64,000 nucleotides of DNA, taken from Fasciola hepatica. Lineage: Eukaryota; Platyhelminthes; Trematoda; Plagiorchiida; Fasciolidae. A program made the translations under genes and the position numbers. The stretch covers positions 3,069,501 to 3,133,500 of the forward strand of contig CANUEZ040000029.1 in NCBI GenBank assembly GCA_948099385.1. Direction: 5' to 3'. This document shows, in pieces, positions 21,670 through 33,382 of this stretch. Numbering within the stretch: the stretch's first letter is position 1; each line of letters begins with the position of its first letter. The notes below the pieces were generated by a model that was not told the origin of the DNA, ran no database searches, and saw only the letters and a program-made list of their open reading frames with translations.

Positions 21670-24320
21670 ATGACAAATAGGAAGTAAATAAAACGGTAAA
21701 ACAATAGATTTCTGACATCGACTCTACACATGCCTCATCACGGTTATTTATTTACCCAACCTGTACCAACCTCCTTTCTCTTTTTGCTTAATCAGCTATA
21801 AGTTTTAACTTTTCTCCACAGTAGAACCCCATCTGTTGCTGTTCTACAGATTTTTTTCCTCCTCACAATCAGCCAATCCAAATCTGCCGAATGTCTTTTT
21901 TCTACAGTCTGCACTAACCAATCGAGTAACCAATCAGTCGACCAATCAGTCAGTCAGTTGCTGATGCGAGGTCATCGAGGTGAATCCCAGACAAAGATTT
22001 CTTCTCCTCCCTCGGTTTTATCAACCCTGAGCGTCTGACAGGTGTGGGTTTTGTGCAGACTGAATTTGATTTTGCATTTGGAGGGAACACTATCTGACCG
22101 GTGGGACTGTACCCTCGCCCCCCCCCCCCCACCCACCGATCGTTCCTCTCTAGGGGCCAGCTAAATGCGGATACGGAGAGTCTGGGTCGAACCAATAACC
22201 GTATTCGTATTTCTTCGAAATCCTGTCGTATATCTGTCGGTCGAGAATGGTCCCTCGAGCCAGATACCTGATTTTTGAAGTATGCCGTGAGTGACTGTCA
22301 CACAAATGCGAAAGGACGAGAAGAAACTAAAGCAAATTAATGAGATAGTGTTCTACTTCTTTTTTATTTACTATCCATTAGTGGCGTAACGTTTCAGGAA
22401 GAGGTTCAATGCAACCTAGAGGCTACCGAACGAGGGCCAGCGGTCGCGGCAGTGGCAAGATTTGAATCCAGGACCTCGAAGTTTGTGGTTTGCTGTAAAG
22501 ACCGTCTGTTCAAATTTCACCCGAAACGACTCAAGACTGTATTATTTAAGGTCAAGTCAAGCAATACCTTTTTGTACCCGATAAAAGACAATTTCAGCAT
22601 GCTCATGATTCACAGAAAACCACGAAGATAACGAATAAATAGGGTTAGATAGATCGTAAAACATGGAAATGAGCGGGGAAATACGTTTGAACTGGCCATG
22701 GAGTTTGTGAAAACCGTCCACCACTCATCTGTGATTTACAGGTAGGAGAACAAGCTAAGGAATCATGCTGTTCCCACCACGTGAACGTACGAGTAGCTAG
22801 GATTCTGAATTACTGAGCAAATGGGAGTGTGACAAACGTCTTTGAAAGTCTTGTGGCAAAGGTTTTGGGTGGTATCAAATAATAGCCTATTCGTAAGTTA
22901 AGCAACGGGAGCGAACTGCGTAAGTATGATCAGGTCCACGAGAGTACCTCAGTTATTGCTGCGCAAGCGCGGAAGTAGTTTCCTAAATTCGATGATGATC
23001 ATGATTCTTTTCTTTTTAATCAGGGACCATTATGGGAGGCAGCAAATTCGATGATGGACAATAAGAGGTAGAAAACGGAAATAAAGTATGAAAGAGGATT
23101 GTGAGTACCCTAAATTTAAACCATAGAAAGGAAAGTTTTCCATCTCTGGGGAACACAGTTTCGTCACGGTTAGTTCACGGAAGGGTATTTGTCGGAATAA
23201 CTCCAAGTTAACAAAGAGGAAGATTCTTTTTTCGAAATAACAGTGGACAAACGGAAAGGCTTGGGAGTTCAGTAAAACAATCTGGAAGCACAGGCTTTAC
23301 TGAATAATAAAAGGAAATTATTTCAAGGTGAGATCTCCATTAGAGACACAAAAGCCCTAAGCTGTTTTATGCTTTGGGCAGCATGGGATTGAGCTCAATA
23401 CATGCAGCTTGTGAATCATCTATTCACTTTTCTTCGTCCTTAATGACTGAGAAACGTGATATACAGGCGTGGACAGAATTAACATGGAACTGTTCTCTAC
23501 TACTAAGGATAAAACAATGTCGTCCTGAAATGAGCTGGCACTCCCATTGAAGAATCTCTCCGAATACGAGATTGATTTGTTCGAACCATGTGATTCAGGT
23601 AATGGCTGTCCGTATGTGACAGGTAACAGTCGGAATTAGCACCTCTGTCTGGTTGACTGTTGTCTGCTTACTGTGGGTCCTCAGAGTCTTGGCCTTCGAC
23701 TTCGGCTCACGTGCGGGTCTAAGAAAACGTCTCCCGAGACAGTAGCTATAATCCGACCAAACTCTCGGAAGACTTGCCTAACCACGGGGAGTTTACGTAT
23801 GATTGTCGAGTCTTGATAGGATTGCTTTTTGGAGCACTTAATTTCTGTTAGGATGAAATGGGTGAAAAAGATCCAAGCTCATGATCCAACGAACCCAGAG
23901 AGTTGCTATCCTCAAGCCCCTAGAATTTATACCCCGCTTTAAGGCGCCATCGTACTCCGTGGAATCCTGTTCTCTTGTAGGATGAACTTGGTTTAGCTGA
24001 GGTTAGAGATATGCCCACGAACAAAAGACAACGTCAGGTCTCATAAATTATTACCCCACTGTGAACTGGGTGAATGAGTATACTTCATAGTACACTGAGT
24101 ACCATACTAAATTCTTTGTGCCACACTATACTATACTATGGTAAGTATAACTTATCATTATGGTAACAGACTGATTCCTCTCTTAATACAACCACTGAAA
24201 GTTTTGACAGAGCAGTGCAACCGTCTTATTTGGCTTCTTAGGAATTGTCCCCATTTGTACACCTGAAAACTCCAAGCCAGCATATGCAAATCGTTGTTAT
24301 CGGGTAGTCATCAACCTTTT
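21670..24320. other. Unassigned non-coding DNA with a poly-C run
   Basis: Mostly featureless. A 13-base C run lies at 22118-22130. On the - strand near 22450-22490 there is GGATTCAAATCTTGCCA, a weak B-box-like sequence that may be part of a tRNA-derived SINE. No gene is supported. Confidence 0.45.
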
Positions 24321-24367
24321 GCTTCATATAAAATATCTAAATCCAGATATAAGTATCAACGATGACA

Positions 24368-24564
24368 TGACTGACTGACTGACTGACTGACTGACTGACT
24401 GACTGACTGACTGACTGACTGACTGACTGACTGACTGACTGACTGACTGACTGACTGACTGACTGACTGACTGACTGACTGACTGACTGACTGACTGACT
24501 GACTGACTGACTGACTGACTGACTGACTGACTGACTGACTGACTGACTGACTGACTGACCGACT

Positions 24565-24607
<43 letters not shown>

Positions 24608-24637
24608 TGACTGACTGACTGACTGACTGACTGACTG
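24368..24637. repeat. (CTGA)n tetranucleotide microsatellite, ~270 bp
   Basis: About 67 tandem copies of a tetranucleotide with only two visible interruptions (GACC near 24557 and GACAGA near 24585). Frames on the - strand encode Ser-Gln-Ser-Val repeats and are not proteins. The near purity suggests recent expansion. Confidence 0.97.
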
Positions 24638-24689
24638 GACTCTTTCTCAAGTCCCCCCAATGTTTTTAATTGTTCAATGGGACATGGAT

Positions 24690-24960
24690 ACAGTTAAACT
24701 GTTAGAGTGCACCGGCCGTTATCAAGTGAGGCCACCTCGGGTCAGATTCCCCTCATAAAAGACACCGGAATAAACTCTTAGCTCTATGCTCCGAACTCTG
24801 TCTGACCTTTTCTTGTACGAACTACAGATCCCACCACTTGGTATCTTCCCTCTTTGACTCAGCCAATCGATTGTAAACTGGTCTTGAAAAAGGTTACTTG
24901 CGGTAACCGAAACGTCGACTGACTACCATCTTCTCCGAGAGCGCTGTGTTGCTGAACGAT
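24690..24960 (+). repeat. Possible repeat 3' end with hammerhead-like remnant
   Basis: Contains GGTTACTTGCGGTAACC followed by GAAACGTC at about 24891-24916. This resembles stem II, the GAAA core and the cleavage triplet of a hammerhead, but the preceding CTGATGA box is eroded to CTTGAAAAA. The family assignment is uncertain. Confidence 0.35.
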
Positions 24961-25169
24961 AAACACTTGCCTAAAACATATCCCCTGACGCGTTGTTTTT
25001 TCGATACACTGCGAAGTGATCTCTGCTCCGGTACACTAAATCTGTTCTGTAGGGTTTGGAATTATGAACGGGTAACCTTTCACGAGAGAATCGGTTATTG
25101 TCCCTTAGTTTTAGGAGGGTATAAGCCCAATCCGGAGAAAGCCCAAGCTGCCGGTGTCCGTCGTACTGC

Positions 25170-26060
25170 ATAGATTGTGCTACACGCTTGAGGAGCAGGC
25201 CGGGTTCCTGTTGGCTGTGTAACTATTCGTCAAAAAGTCGCCATCCAACAGTTACTTATTCATCGTAGTACTTTCCAAAGGTCGATAATCATCTTGTTTC
25301 TAGACATTTTTGCGGCCTTTGACTCTGTCAGTAGGACTGTGGTGCGGGACCGTTTGTAGGAAAAGTAAGTGCCTGAAAAGTACGTTTCGGTCCTTGCAAA
25401 ATCATACCACCACATCTTAAAATAAGTTAGAATACTTAACCAACTTTGACCACCGCTGGCCGTCTCCAGTGGGGCACGGTACAGCAGTCCAACATTTCTG
25501 CTGCAGTTGATCTTTGTCGTATAAGGTGCACCAAAGACAGAATTGTCTGGTCTATCTAAAGGTGGCACTGAATTCCTCTCAGAAGACAGGATTTCCGACT
25601 TAGGATACGCCGATGACATCACCTTGGTGGCAGATCACACTCAGGCCAGACCATGGTAATTGGAGTGGAGAACCACATAAGATCCTAATATGTCAGGTGT
25701 GGGGAGTTTTCTGTGTTTAGTCACTGATGTATTTCAAAGATCGCTCACATTCAGTGGCAAAACCACGCGAATGGTGATGAGGTTAGTCGTCGTGTGCATG
25801 GTGGAGATATCTGCTCCTAAACAATGTAATCGTTCTGTACTGCCTCCTATGGGCAGGACGCATTTTTGAGTATGTCTGCTGATCATCTACCTTACGGTAA
25901 GCTATCTGAGTGCTCTTTACAAGGTTGGAAGAGGCGGCAAAACGAATTTGCCCCTTCCTTATCTCCGGGCTGAGTCCTAAAGGAGAGGGATTGTTGTTGG
26001 GTGAGACGTATGGCTTTGTTGGGAGGACCTTCCAGGTTCGCCTAAACTGAAACACTGGAT
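25170..26060 (+). pseudogene. RTE/jockey-type LINE RT and C-terminal fragment
   Basis: Translating the + strand across frames gives LEEQAGFLLAV (~25180), FLDIFAAFDSVSRTVV (~25300-25340), VPEKYVSVLAKSY (~25370-25400) and GYADDITLVADHTQ (25597-25645, intact YADD box). Near 25870-25960 it gives LSMSADHLPYGKLSECSLQG WKRRQ, a C-terminal LINE motif. At least six stops and frame changes break it, and a ~46-bp segment shared with 11.5 kb sits directly after the YADD motif. It is a different subfamily from the 14-18 kb copy. Confidence 0.75.
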
Positions 26061-26318
26061 TCAGTTAATGAAATTTCCTTATTAAGGTGGAATAACCACG
26101 GTATTTGTTACTTTTGAATTCACACCAGTCTAATTTAATTTTTAAGCGTCGTCAGATATCATTAACTCATGGTTGCTCACGTCTTATTGACTCGTTTTCT
26201 TTATATTTTATACTTTCAAAGTTATTTATCGAGTGGTATGCGAAAAATGGATTACCTTGTACAGTTTAGCCTAGTTTTTTATTCGATAGTATACGTGTCC
26301 TTGTCCGCTGACTCCGGT

Positions 26319-26320
<2 letters not shown>

Positions 26321-26399
<79 letters not shown>
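26321..26399. repeat. (CT)n microsatellite
   Basis: A pure CT dinucleotide run broken by one TTT at about 26354-26356. The Leu/Ser or Arg/Glu frames across it are artefacts. Confidence 0.97.
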
Positions 26400-26402
<3 letters not shown>

Positions 26403-26812
26403 TCAGTAAAGACACCGAAATCTTAAGAACATCTGAAAGTAAGTGATGAAAAAGGCAAAAGTTGCAGTATTCCATGTTAATCCTATCCTGTAACGCGCAC
26501 ATTCCCTTTAATCTTGCTTTCTTGTGGCAATCTCTGTTTTATAACTGGCTTCAAAGCGATGTAAAACATGGGCGAACATTAGCTGGGCTCCTAGCGAGGT
26601 GATCCACTAACATAAATACGCCGAGTTAAGTCACGTGATGTAGACGCGGACTGTGCGTTCGAGTGTGTGACAACACATTCACACCTGCGAAAAATAGCAG
26701 TGGTCAGACTACGTAGGCAACAGCTACAGTGGAACGTCAGTCATGCACGATATGATTACTTGTACATGGGAACTCATGAATTTCCATAGGTGTTTGTGTT
26801 GAACAAAATGGA

Positions 26813-26815
<3 letters not shown>

Positions 26816-26893
<78 letters not shown>
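26816..26893. repeat. (AT)n microsatellite
   Basis: An uninterrupted AT dinucleotide run of about 78 bases, self-complementary and able to form a cruciform. Confidence 0.97.
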
Positions 26894-26896
<3 letters not shown>

Positions 26897-27004
26897 ATAT
26901 TGTGACTTTTCGATTCAAACTGGGACTCGTTGTCATACGAGAGTGAACATTACGAATCAAAAAGAAGTATCAGAGAGTTGGTGTAAATCGGTAAATGCAA
27001 CGAT

Positions 27005-27620
27005 TTAGAAGGAAGCTGATAGGTCATCCTTTGAAAATCATCGAGAAATAGGTCTGGTTAGCATCGTATCTAAATTACTGGCTGGTATTATTCCCCATGG
27101 TTTGTCTGATGGTCGTGAATGGCCTTTATGCGAAGATCAAGCTGCGTTTAGACCTGATCGAAGTTGTATTGACCACATGTTCATTCTTCCGCAGAATTTA
27201 GAAAACACGCATACTTTGTGTAGGACCGTAATCTCTGTTCAGACCTACGATGGTCTTTCATTTGTGTTCACCACGGGGAGTGTTGTACGTCAGGACGGCC
27301 ACCTCTGTTCTTTTCTGTTTAACCTATCCGTTGACATGGCTCAAGAAGTAACAGTTTTATCATTTGAAGATAGTGGTATCGAAATTCCCTCTGGTGGAAA
27401 GTGTTAGACGCCAAATATGCGGACGTCATAGTTCCTTGGATAAAGATCCACGTAGGCTGTGAGCTTTTCTGAACACCGTGAATAATGGTGCGGCAATGTT
27501 CTGTAGACGTTTTTCGTCCACAAAATACTAAAGGATGGGTTGATTCAGCACCAAACTTTTGGTGCCATGGCAGGCAATAAACCAAGCAGATAAGTTTTGT
27601 TACTAATTTGCTTTGGAAAC
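27005..27620 (+). pseudogene. RTE-like LINE RT fragment
   Basis: Sequence from 27020 reads SFENHREIGLVSIVSKLLAG in one frame. The open frame at 27102-27407 then has CEDQAAFRPDRSCIDHMFIL, VISVQTYDG and DGHLCSFLFNLSVDM, matching the 16.3-16.8 kb RT (ENQVGFRPGRGCIDHIFTF). Downstream to ~27610 there is KDGLIQHQTFGAMAG, parallel to QDWVGSTPNLVLAGEALAE at about 17000. The YADD box is lost. Both ends are truncated. Confidence 0.8.
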
Positions 27621-27639
27621 TAGCCATAGGCAAATATCG

Positions 27640-29730
27640 ATAGAGGGTGGTAAAATGTGTTTTATTTCAATCCCTTATTAAAAATTAGCAGTGCCTAATA
27701 AGGATACAGTACTGCCCATAGTTCATGGACATTGCGCTATCTAATATTCATGTGAGTTTCCGAAAATTGTGCCACAATACTCATAAACTACGGAGTTATG
27801 ATTTTAAACAACGAAAAATGCTGCAAAACAAGATTTGAAAAATTCTATCCCGGTGAAAATGGTGCACCAATCTGAAAGTTTAAACGACTAATGAAACTGT
27901 CGAGGTTAAAATTCATAGCTCTGACTCGCGTAACCGGAGCAATGCGGAAAATCACATGACTACTGGTGATTGTTATGCTAGAGTGGGTCATAAAAGTGAC
28001 AGTTGAGTGCGATTTGGATGGCAATAAGACGGCATCCACGATCAACACCACTACTGACAACGCTTATGATTGGTGAGATTAATGAAACACTGCCGACCAC
28101 CTTGTCAGGTAATCAAATGGAAATGTTTAACGATAGGATGCAACCCGTCCTCCCCCAAAATGACAATAAAATCGGGGATGACGCAGTGGTAGTGTACTTG
28201 AATCAGACGTGGACTAGTTATTCAACAGAGGCAGATCACCACGGCAACAGTGAAGAGGGCGGCCTAGTTGACACGGTACGCACGAGTGAACCCGTCATCA
28301 TACTACGGGAGTCGGGGTGCTGTGAGCCACAGAAACCGGTCTCTAAGTGACACCTGTCCCGGGGCACATTGAAAAATTGTGCAACGTTGAAATGCACTAG
28401 CGTTCTGGTGACAACAAGCATTTTGGCAACTAAATTACAAACCATTTTCTGAGGTTCTGCACTGTTAAGATCCGGTGGCTTTTCCTTTGTTGTTCAGACG
28501 TCACGGAACTCATAACCATTCTCAGACCCTGGAAAAAAGCATGAATAAACTCAAACAGAATTGGCCTATTTTTCACAGCTGTCAACTATTTTCCTTATAA
28601 AACTCAAATAGGTTTTCGTGCTCTGGTTTTAGTGTTAAAATGTAGATTTAAAAACAAGCGCGAAAGTGGTATTGCTTATACTCTCCATAGGATAGCTACA
28701 TAAATCATTAAAAGCGTACTATCAATATGGAATCAGCCCACTCTTTACAAAATCTAACGTTGAACTTAACTGACCTCAAACTGAGTGAGTGATCTGACCA
28801 TTTTAGTTCGATTTGTCCTCTTCTGTCGTGTGACCTCGAGTGCGCTGTGACTATCTGACACAGTCATCAGTAAGTCTAATATCGACCGGAGCATTGCTCA
28901 CTTAGAGTGTAATCTGATCGCGGGTCATGACCATCACCTGGATTTGCGTGTGCTGTGACAGTAAGCATTATCAAAAATTTCCCATCCAGGTTCGTCAAAA
29001 CCAGATTAATAGCGGTGGATCGATGAACCTTTTTCGATACTTGTGGGTAATTCGCATACAGCTTACGTGAAGGAAGTTTGGAGTATAGTACGAGTACGAT
29101 AAGGTTAACACAGCAGCATAGATGTGGTGACCAAACTGAAGTTTACCGATAAAAAGAACGAGACTATTCGGTCGAAAAACAGTAGAGTTGACGCTATTCT
29201 TGATATTACCTTTAGATTCATCTATGTATCTGAACTGACCACAATACGAATTCATTTCCACAACTGTAATCCGGTACTATCTAATCGAGGCGTATTTTGT
29301 CATTCATCAGCCGTAATGACCACTTACGGAACATCTTTGCTTCTGATGCATTTTCTCGACAACTGGATCACAAAGTAACTGACTAGCTTCTGGGAACAAT
29401 GATCCACGGAGTGTTCCATCTGTAAGAAATAGTCCACGGAAGTCAATAGATGCAGGCGACAAAGATAAATAGTTCTCAAACAAGGGTTTGAGACTCTTAT
29501 CTTCCCCTGACTTTATTCCTGTAAGCACTGTAGTTCATCTGCTTTGTGCCAATATCAACTCCCACCTGAGGCCGATAGTGTATTTAATAGAGTGATTGTC
29601 TTATCTCCACCTCGGATCTGATAATGAATATCAAAATTGTCTGACTGCCACTACATAACCTAGAGCCTCTTAGATGATAGATCACTGATGATGAGATGTT
29701 AGACTCAAAGGTGTGGTTGATGTAAGTAGT
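27640..29730. other. Unassigned non-coding DNA
   Basis: A few random open frames (28003-28350 +, 28236-28445 -) show no motif that I recognise. No repeat was identified. Confidence 0.4.
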
Positions 29731-29736
29731 AGAGAA

Positions 29737-30108
29737 CGTAAGACGCCTTTGAGCAATAAGTAGCCAAATTCGAAACCGATCCCGAAATCAGAATGCGACT
29801 ATCCGTTAATTCTACGATATTAGATTATTGAATGAATAATAACATAAAACAAATACGAACCTCAATTATCCGATCACATGGACTCAGAAAACGAGAACCA
29901 AATTGCGGCGTGCGAGAAAGGAGCACGTGCGTCACGCAGGTCCAAAATAGGATATGACAGAGTAGCGCGTTGGACGCGAACAAACAAAGGTTGGTTCATG
30001 AAAACATACGGAGCATAGAAACATGCAAGTAGTGTATATGGGCGAGTGATGTGAAAGAAACATGAAATTGTAGTGTTTCTGGTGGATTTTCCACAACCCG
30101 TCGTTACA
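29737..30108 (-). repeat. BEL/Pao 3' LTR
   Basis: Aligned without gaps to 35705-36076 at a constant offset of 5968, with about five mismatches. It is the 3' LTR because the element is read on the - strand. A short purine-rich stretch (GGTGGGCG, just above 30108) could be the polypurine tract. Confidence 0.93.
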
Positions 30109-30435
30109 ACGCCCACCAAAATCCTCCCGAATCTTAGCAGAGTCAAAGGTTTCGAATAAGGGTACTGATTCTCCCTACCTTTCTAGACCCTGCTGTCAGT
30201 GCGCGCACCTAATACTTCCGGTGTCAGCATTCTGCTCACGATCGCACTTGATCCGGTGGCTGCACAGACGCGATGTTACTCTGCATCGTCCATGAGAACG
30301 GCTGATCAATGGCGGGGGTGAAGGGAAAACATAGGTGCTGTCCTCGGGAGAGCCGTCGTGAATCGGCTGCGTGTGCATGTGTGAGTGTGTGTGTGGGTGT
30401 CATGGTCAAGGTCGCATTCTGGTATATGAGCAAAT

Positions 30436-30806
30436 AGTAACAACTACCACCTACAGGAGATATCTTCATAATGTCAGTGATAAACGAGGAACAATGAGCG
30501 CTGCGACATGTTAGATGGAGGTCATGAAGCATAAACGTGTCTCATGTACGTGCGTGTGATTGAGGGCGAGCATGTCTGGGTGTACGATCGAACCACAACT
30601 ACTACCACATACGGGAAATGCCTTCCGTAACGTCAACGAAAAACGGTGAGCACTGCAACGTGTTTGTTGGAGACTGTGGAGCAGAAACGTGTCTCATATG
30701 CGTGTGTGAGTGGGTGTGAGTGTATTTGAGTACGTATGTCATGAATGCTACCACACGCGGGAGGTGCTTTTAACCACTTCGACGACGAATGAGGAACAGT
30801 CTACCG
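30436..30806. repeat. Degenerate tandem repeat, ~160-bp unit, about 2.5 copies
   Basis: Segments starting ACAACTACCACC (~30440), ACAACTACTACCACATACGG (~30596) and GCTACCACACGCGGGAGG (~30748) share order: a GGGA-ATGC-TTC segment, then ACGA--AA-GGTGAGCACTGC-like, then AAACGTGTCTCAT, then a GT-rich stretch. The array lies between the end of the integrase region and the 3' LTR. Confidence 0.65.
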
Positions 30807-31415
30807 GGGTTCTGTGGTGTCGACCTCTCCGTCTTCACTCTCAAGGAGGCTAATACTACGTACGTAGCGGGTTAGCATACTGTTGGCGGTATTTACCTTG
30901 ACAGTTCTTATCAGTTCGTCAGAGCTTCTGATAGTTGCCATGACAATACCCAAAGGCCAGGTGCCGAAATGAGCGTGTTCGTCGTCTATCATCACTACAT
31001 CCCCAACCTTGAATGGTCTTGCTCTGGTTAGCCACTTCTGTTGAAGTTGCAGAGCCGGCAGGTACTCCCGCAGCCATCGCCTCCAAAAAACCTTGGCAAG
31101 ATAGTTTGCCTGTTTCCATCCATGAAGGTAGCTCCCACGAAGGTTTGTCGGACCCTGGAAACCCACTTTCGACCTTAACGTCAATAGGTAGGAGTATATA
31201 TCCGTCGGTATGCCTCTTCGGTTGATAAAGCCTTGCAAGGCCCGGAGGAGGGAGTAGGTCGTCATCGAATGCGTAACTTCTAAATGTACCACGCGTGACT
31301 TCATACACGTCATGATACACCCGCATCGTTTTTCCAACCTCTTTCCACACCTGATCCACAAAGGCCCAAAGTAGTCCAGCTCGCTGTCACTGAGCTGCCA
31401 CCAATCCGGAGTCAC
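30801..31415 (-). pseudogene. BEL/Pao integrase (truncated core) and C-terminal domain
   Basis: The frame starts DYFGPLWIRCGKRLEKRCGC and SRVVHLEVTHSMTTYSLLRA, the first part of the BEL integrase core with its first catalytic Asp. At GIPTDIYS it jumps straight to LRSKVGFQGPTNLRGSYL, then FWRRWLREYLPALQLQQKWL and VGDVVMIDDEHAHFGTWPLG, the conserved C-terminal domain (DUF5641-type). The second Asp and the Glu of the DDE triad, which belong between these two points, are absent. The deletion is in frame, so the ORF stays open for 204 codons. Confidence 0.88.
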
Positions 31416-31524
31416 CCTAATATTCTGGCAGCGGAACCGTGTATTGTTTGCCCGCTACGGCGTTGCGTCTCCTACAATGTACTCAACCATGGATTACGCG
31501 TTTTACAGTCGCTCTTCATCCCAG

Positions 31525-31968
31525 TTACCAAAAGCGCTTTCCGATAACGCTTGTCACGTGACTTTCCCCGGCTTGTCTCTCTACGGCGTGAATGTGTTGA
31601 ATCATTAGTTCTATCACAGGTTGTCGAGCAGGTTGCAGTATGGGATATTTCGTGTCAAAACTCAGGTGGGATTTGGTCAGCCTATCATCTACCCGTAGTA
31701 ATCCAATAACGAGTTTAGGGTTTAAAAGCTTCAGGTTGCCTTTCGGAGATGATATTCTTCTGTCGATTGGTGTTGCTTCTTCGACCATCTCGAGTTCCCG
31801 GGTGAAAGCCTCCCGTTGTATCATTTTGAATGAATCGTGTTCTGCGGCTTGTAATTCATCAGGACTTATCGGACCCAATCGTATCCGGCCAGAGGGGCGA
31901 ACCCCTTTCATGACTAGCAAATGTCTCTTGAACCTGGCCAGCCAAACTAATGAACGAAGTGTCTTCAT
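31525..31968 (-). pseudogene. BEL/Pao pre-integrase / zinc-binding region
   Basis: Encodes LVWLARFKRHLLV, ELQAAEHDSFKMIQREAFTR and LLRVDDRLTKSHLSFDTKYP, then HIHAVERQAGESHVTS. These match the region between RNase H and integrase core of BEL/Pao polyproteins (the ...A...I...Q...F pattern and the HH element of the zinc-binding domain). A frame break separates it from RNase H (32116) and from the core (31415). Confidence 0.8.
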
Positions 31969-32115
31969 CCAGGAAGAAAACCTGACCAGTCGTGACTAAA
32001 TGAATGGCGCTTCGACGACTGTGGCCGTCATCGCCACGCCTTTGATCTCCAGTTCTAATTCCAGAGGGGTTTTTAGTTCATACAGAGTCCAGTCCTGTTA
32101 AGGCATTTGCAGGAA

Positions 32116-33222
32116 CTACGGTCCTCCCGTCCCCGTGTCCAGTTGCCGGAAGTTGGTCGCACCTCGGGAGCACAGATCGGCTGGGTTATCGACAGACTTG
32201 ACGTGTTTCCTCCGGTTCATAGCAGTTTCGTCGTGGATGATCGTGAGTCGGTTAGCAACGAATGTACTAAGACGGCTCCTGACGTTGTTAATGTAGTACA
32301 GTACTATCGTCGAGTCCTTCCAAAAACTAGCTGACCAAATATAAAAGTCGAAACATCTCTTTACCGCTTGTTTCGCTTGTACCTCCCTTACTGCTGACAC
32401 TGCTGCGCTGAGCCCGAGGCGCGGGATCAAAACCGGCTTCAGTTGGGCAACGCGGGCTTTGGCAAACAGGATCCTCGTAGAGTATTGTCTACCTCTCGTG
32501 CACCATCGTCCGTACACCACGGCTCCGTAACTGACTTCGGATGCGTCAGAAAAGGCATGTAGTTCTCCCGTTTGTGTTGTATGACCAGGGGGCAAGCATC
32601 GTGGAATCCGTATGTCTCCTAGTTTCTTTAAGGTGTTCAGAAATTCTTCCCAGTCCAGCCGGTCTTCTCGGTCCAGTGGCTGTTCCCAATCGACTTTCTT
32701 ACGGCAGAGCCGTTGCCGCAGGATCTTTACGGGTAACAGCCAGAGAGAGACAAAACCGAGCGGATCGAACAAACTAGAGACAGCCGATAGTATACCACGA
32801 CGAGTTACTGGCTGCTCGGGAACGTTTAGCTCGAAAACAAAGTCGTCCGTTTCCGCATTCCATTGTATTCCTAGAGTGCGTTCGGTAGGGAGTGCAGAGC
32901 CTTCTAGATCTCGAACCCTTTCGGCCCTCTCATGGTACGGAATGACTTCGAGCACTTCCGAAGTGCTCGACATCCATTTCTTGAGATGGAAGCCGCCCTC
33001 TTTTAGCAATTTTGTAAGGCACCTGAACTGCGCTAGGGCCAAGTCTACATCATCGAATGACCCAAGATAGTCGTCGACGTAGAAGTTTCTGCTGACGCTG
33101 TCTACTACCGACCGGTGGACCAGAGCTCCGTGCCTGTTCGCTGTTTCTCGAAGGGCGTAGTTCGCACAAAACGGTGATGATATGGCTCCGAAGGTGTGAA
33201 CAGTCATTCTATAATTTACCAC
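32116..33222 (-). pseudogene. BEL/Pao reverse transcriptase and RNase H
   Basis: The longest motif-bearing frame in the window (368 codons). It reads FGAISSPFCANYALRETA, then NFYVDDYLGSF with an intact YVDD catalytic box, GFHLKKWMSS, LGIQWNAETD, then ILSAVSSLFDPLGFVSLWLL. The RNase H-like part has HAFSDASEVSYGAVVY, LPRLGLSAAV and WKDSTIVLYYINN, then VDNPADLCSRG. The ATG at 33222 is internal; the real domain continues upstream in another frame (FDCAATFQG at ~33385). No destructive residue change is visible within this stretch. Confidence 0.92.
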
Positions 33223-33382
33223 TTCTTTGTTCAGGTTGTTCTCTTGCCTCCATAGGAATCGCAGCGCATGTTGCTCTTCTACCGGTATTTTCTCCTACAG
33301 AAACATTTCCCTGATGTCGGCGCAAAACTTCAATCAGTGGCGTGGTCCAGCCAGGCCCCTGTAGCAAGCGATCATTTAACGA

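Noticed and set aside
24324..24660. 107-108 codon frames with Ser-Gln-Ser-Val repeats
   Set aside because: Direct translation of the CTGA microsatellite in more than one frame.
26266..26502. Arg-Glu repeat frame
   Set aside because: Translation of the CT microsatellite.
30196..30532. Short - strand frames between the BEL integrase and 3' LTR, considered as an env-like ORF
   Set aside because: There is no signal peptide, transmembrane segment or glycoprotein-like pattern, and the region consists of degenerate tandem repeat and GT-rich DNA.
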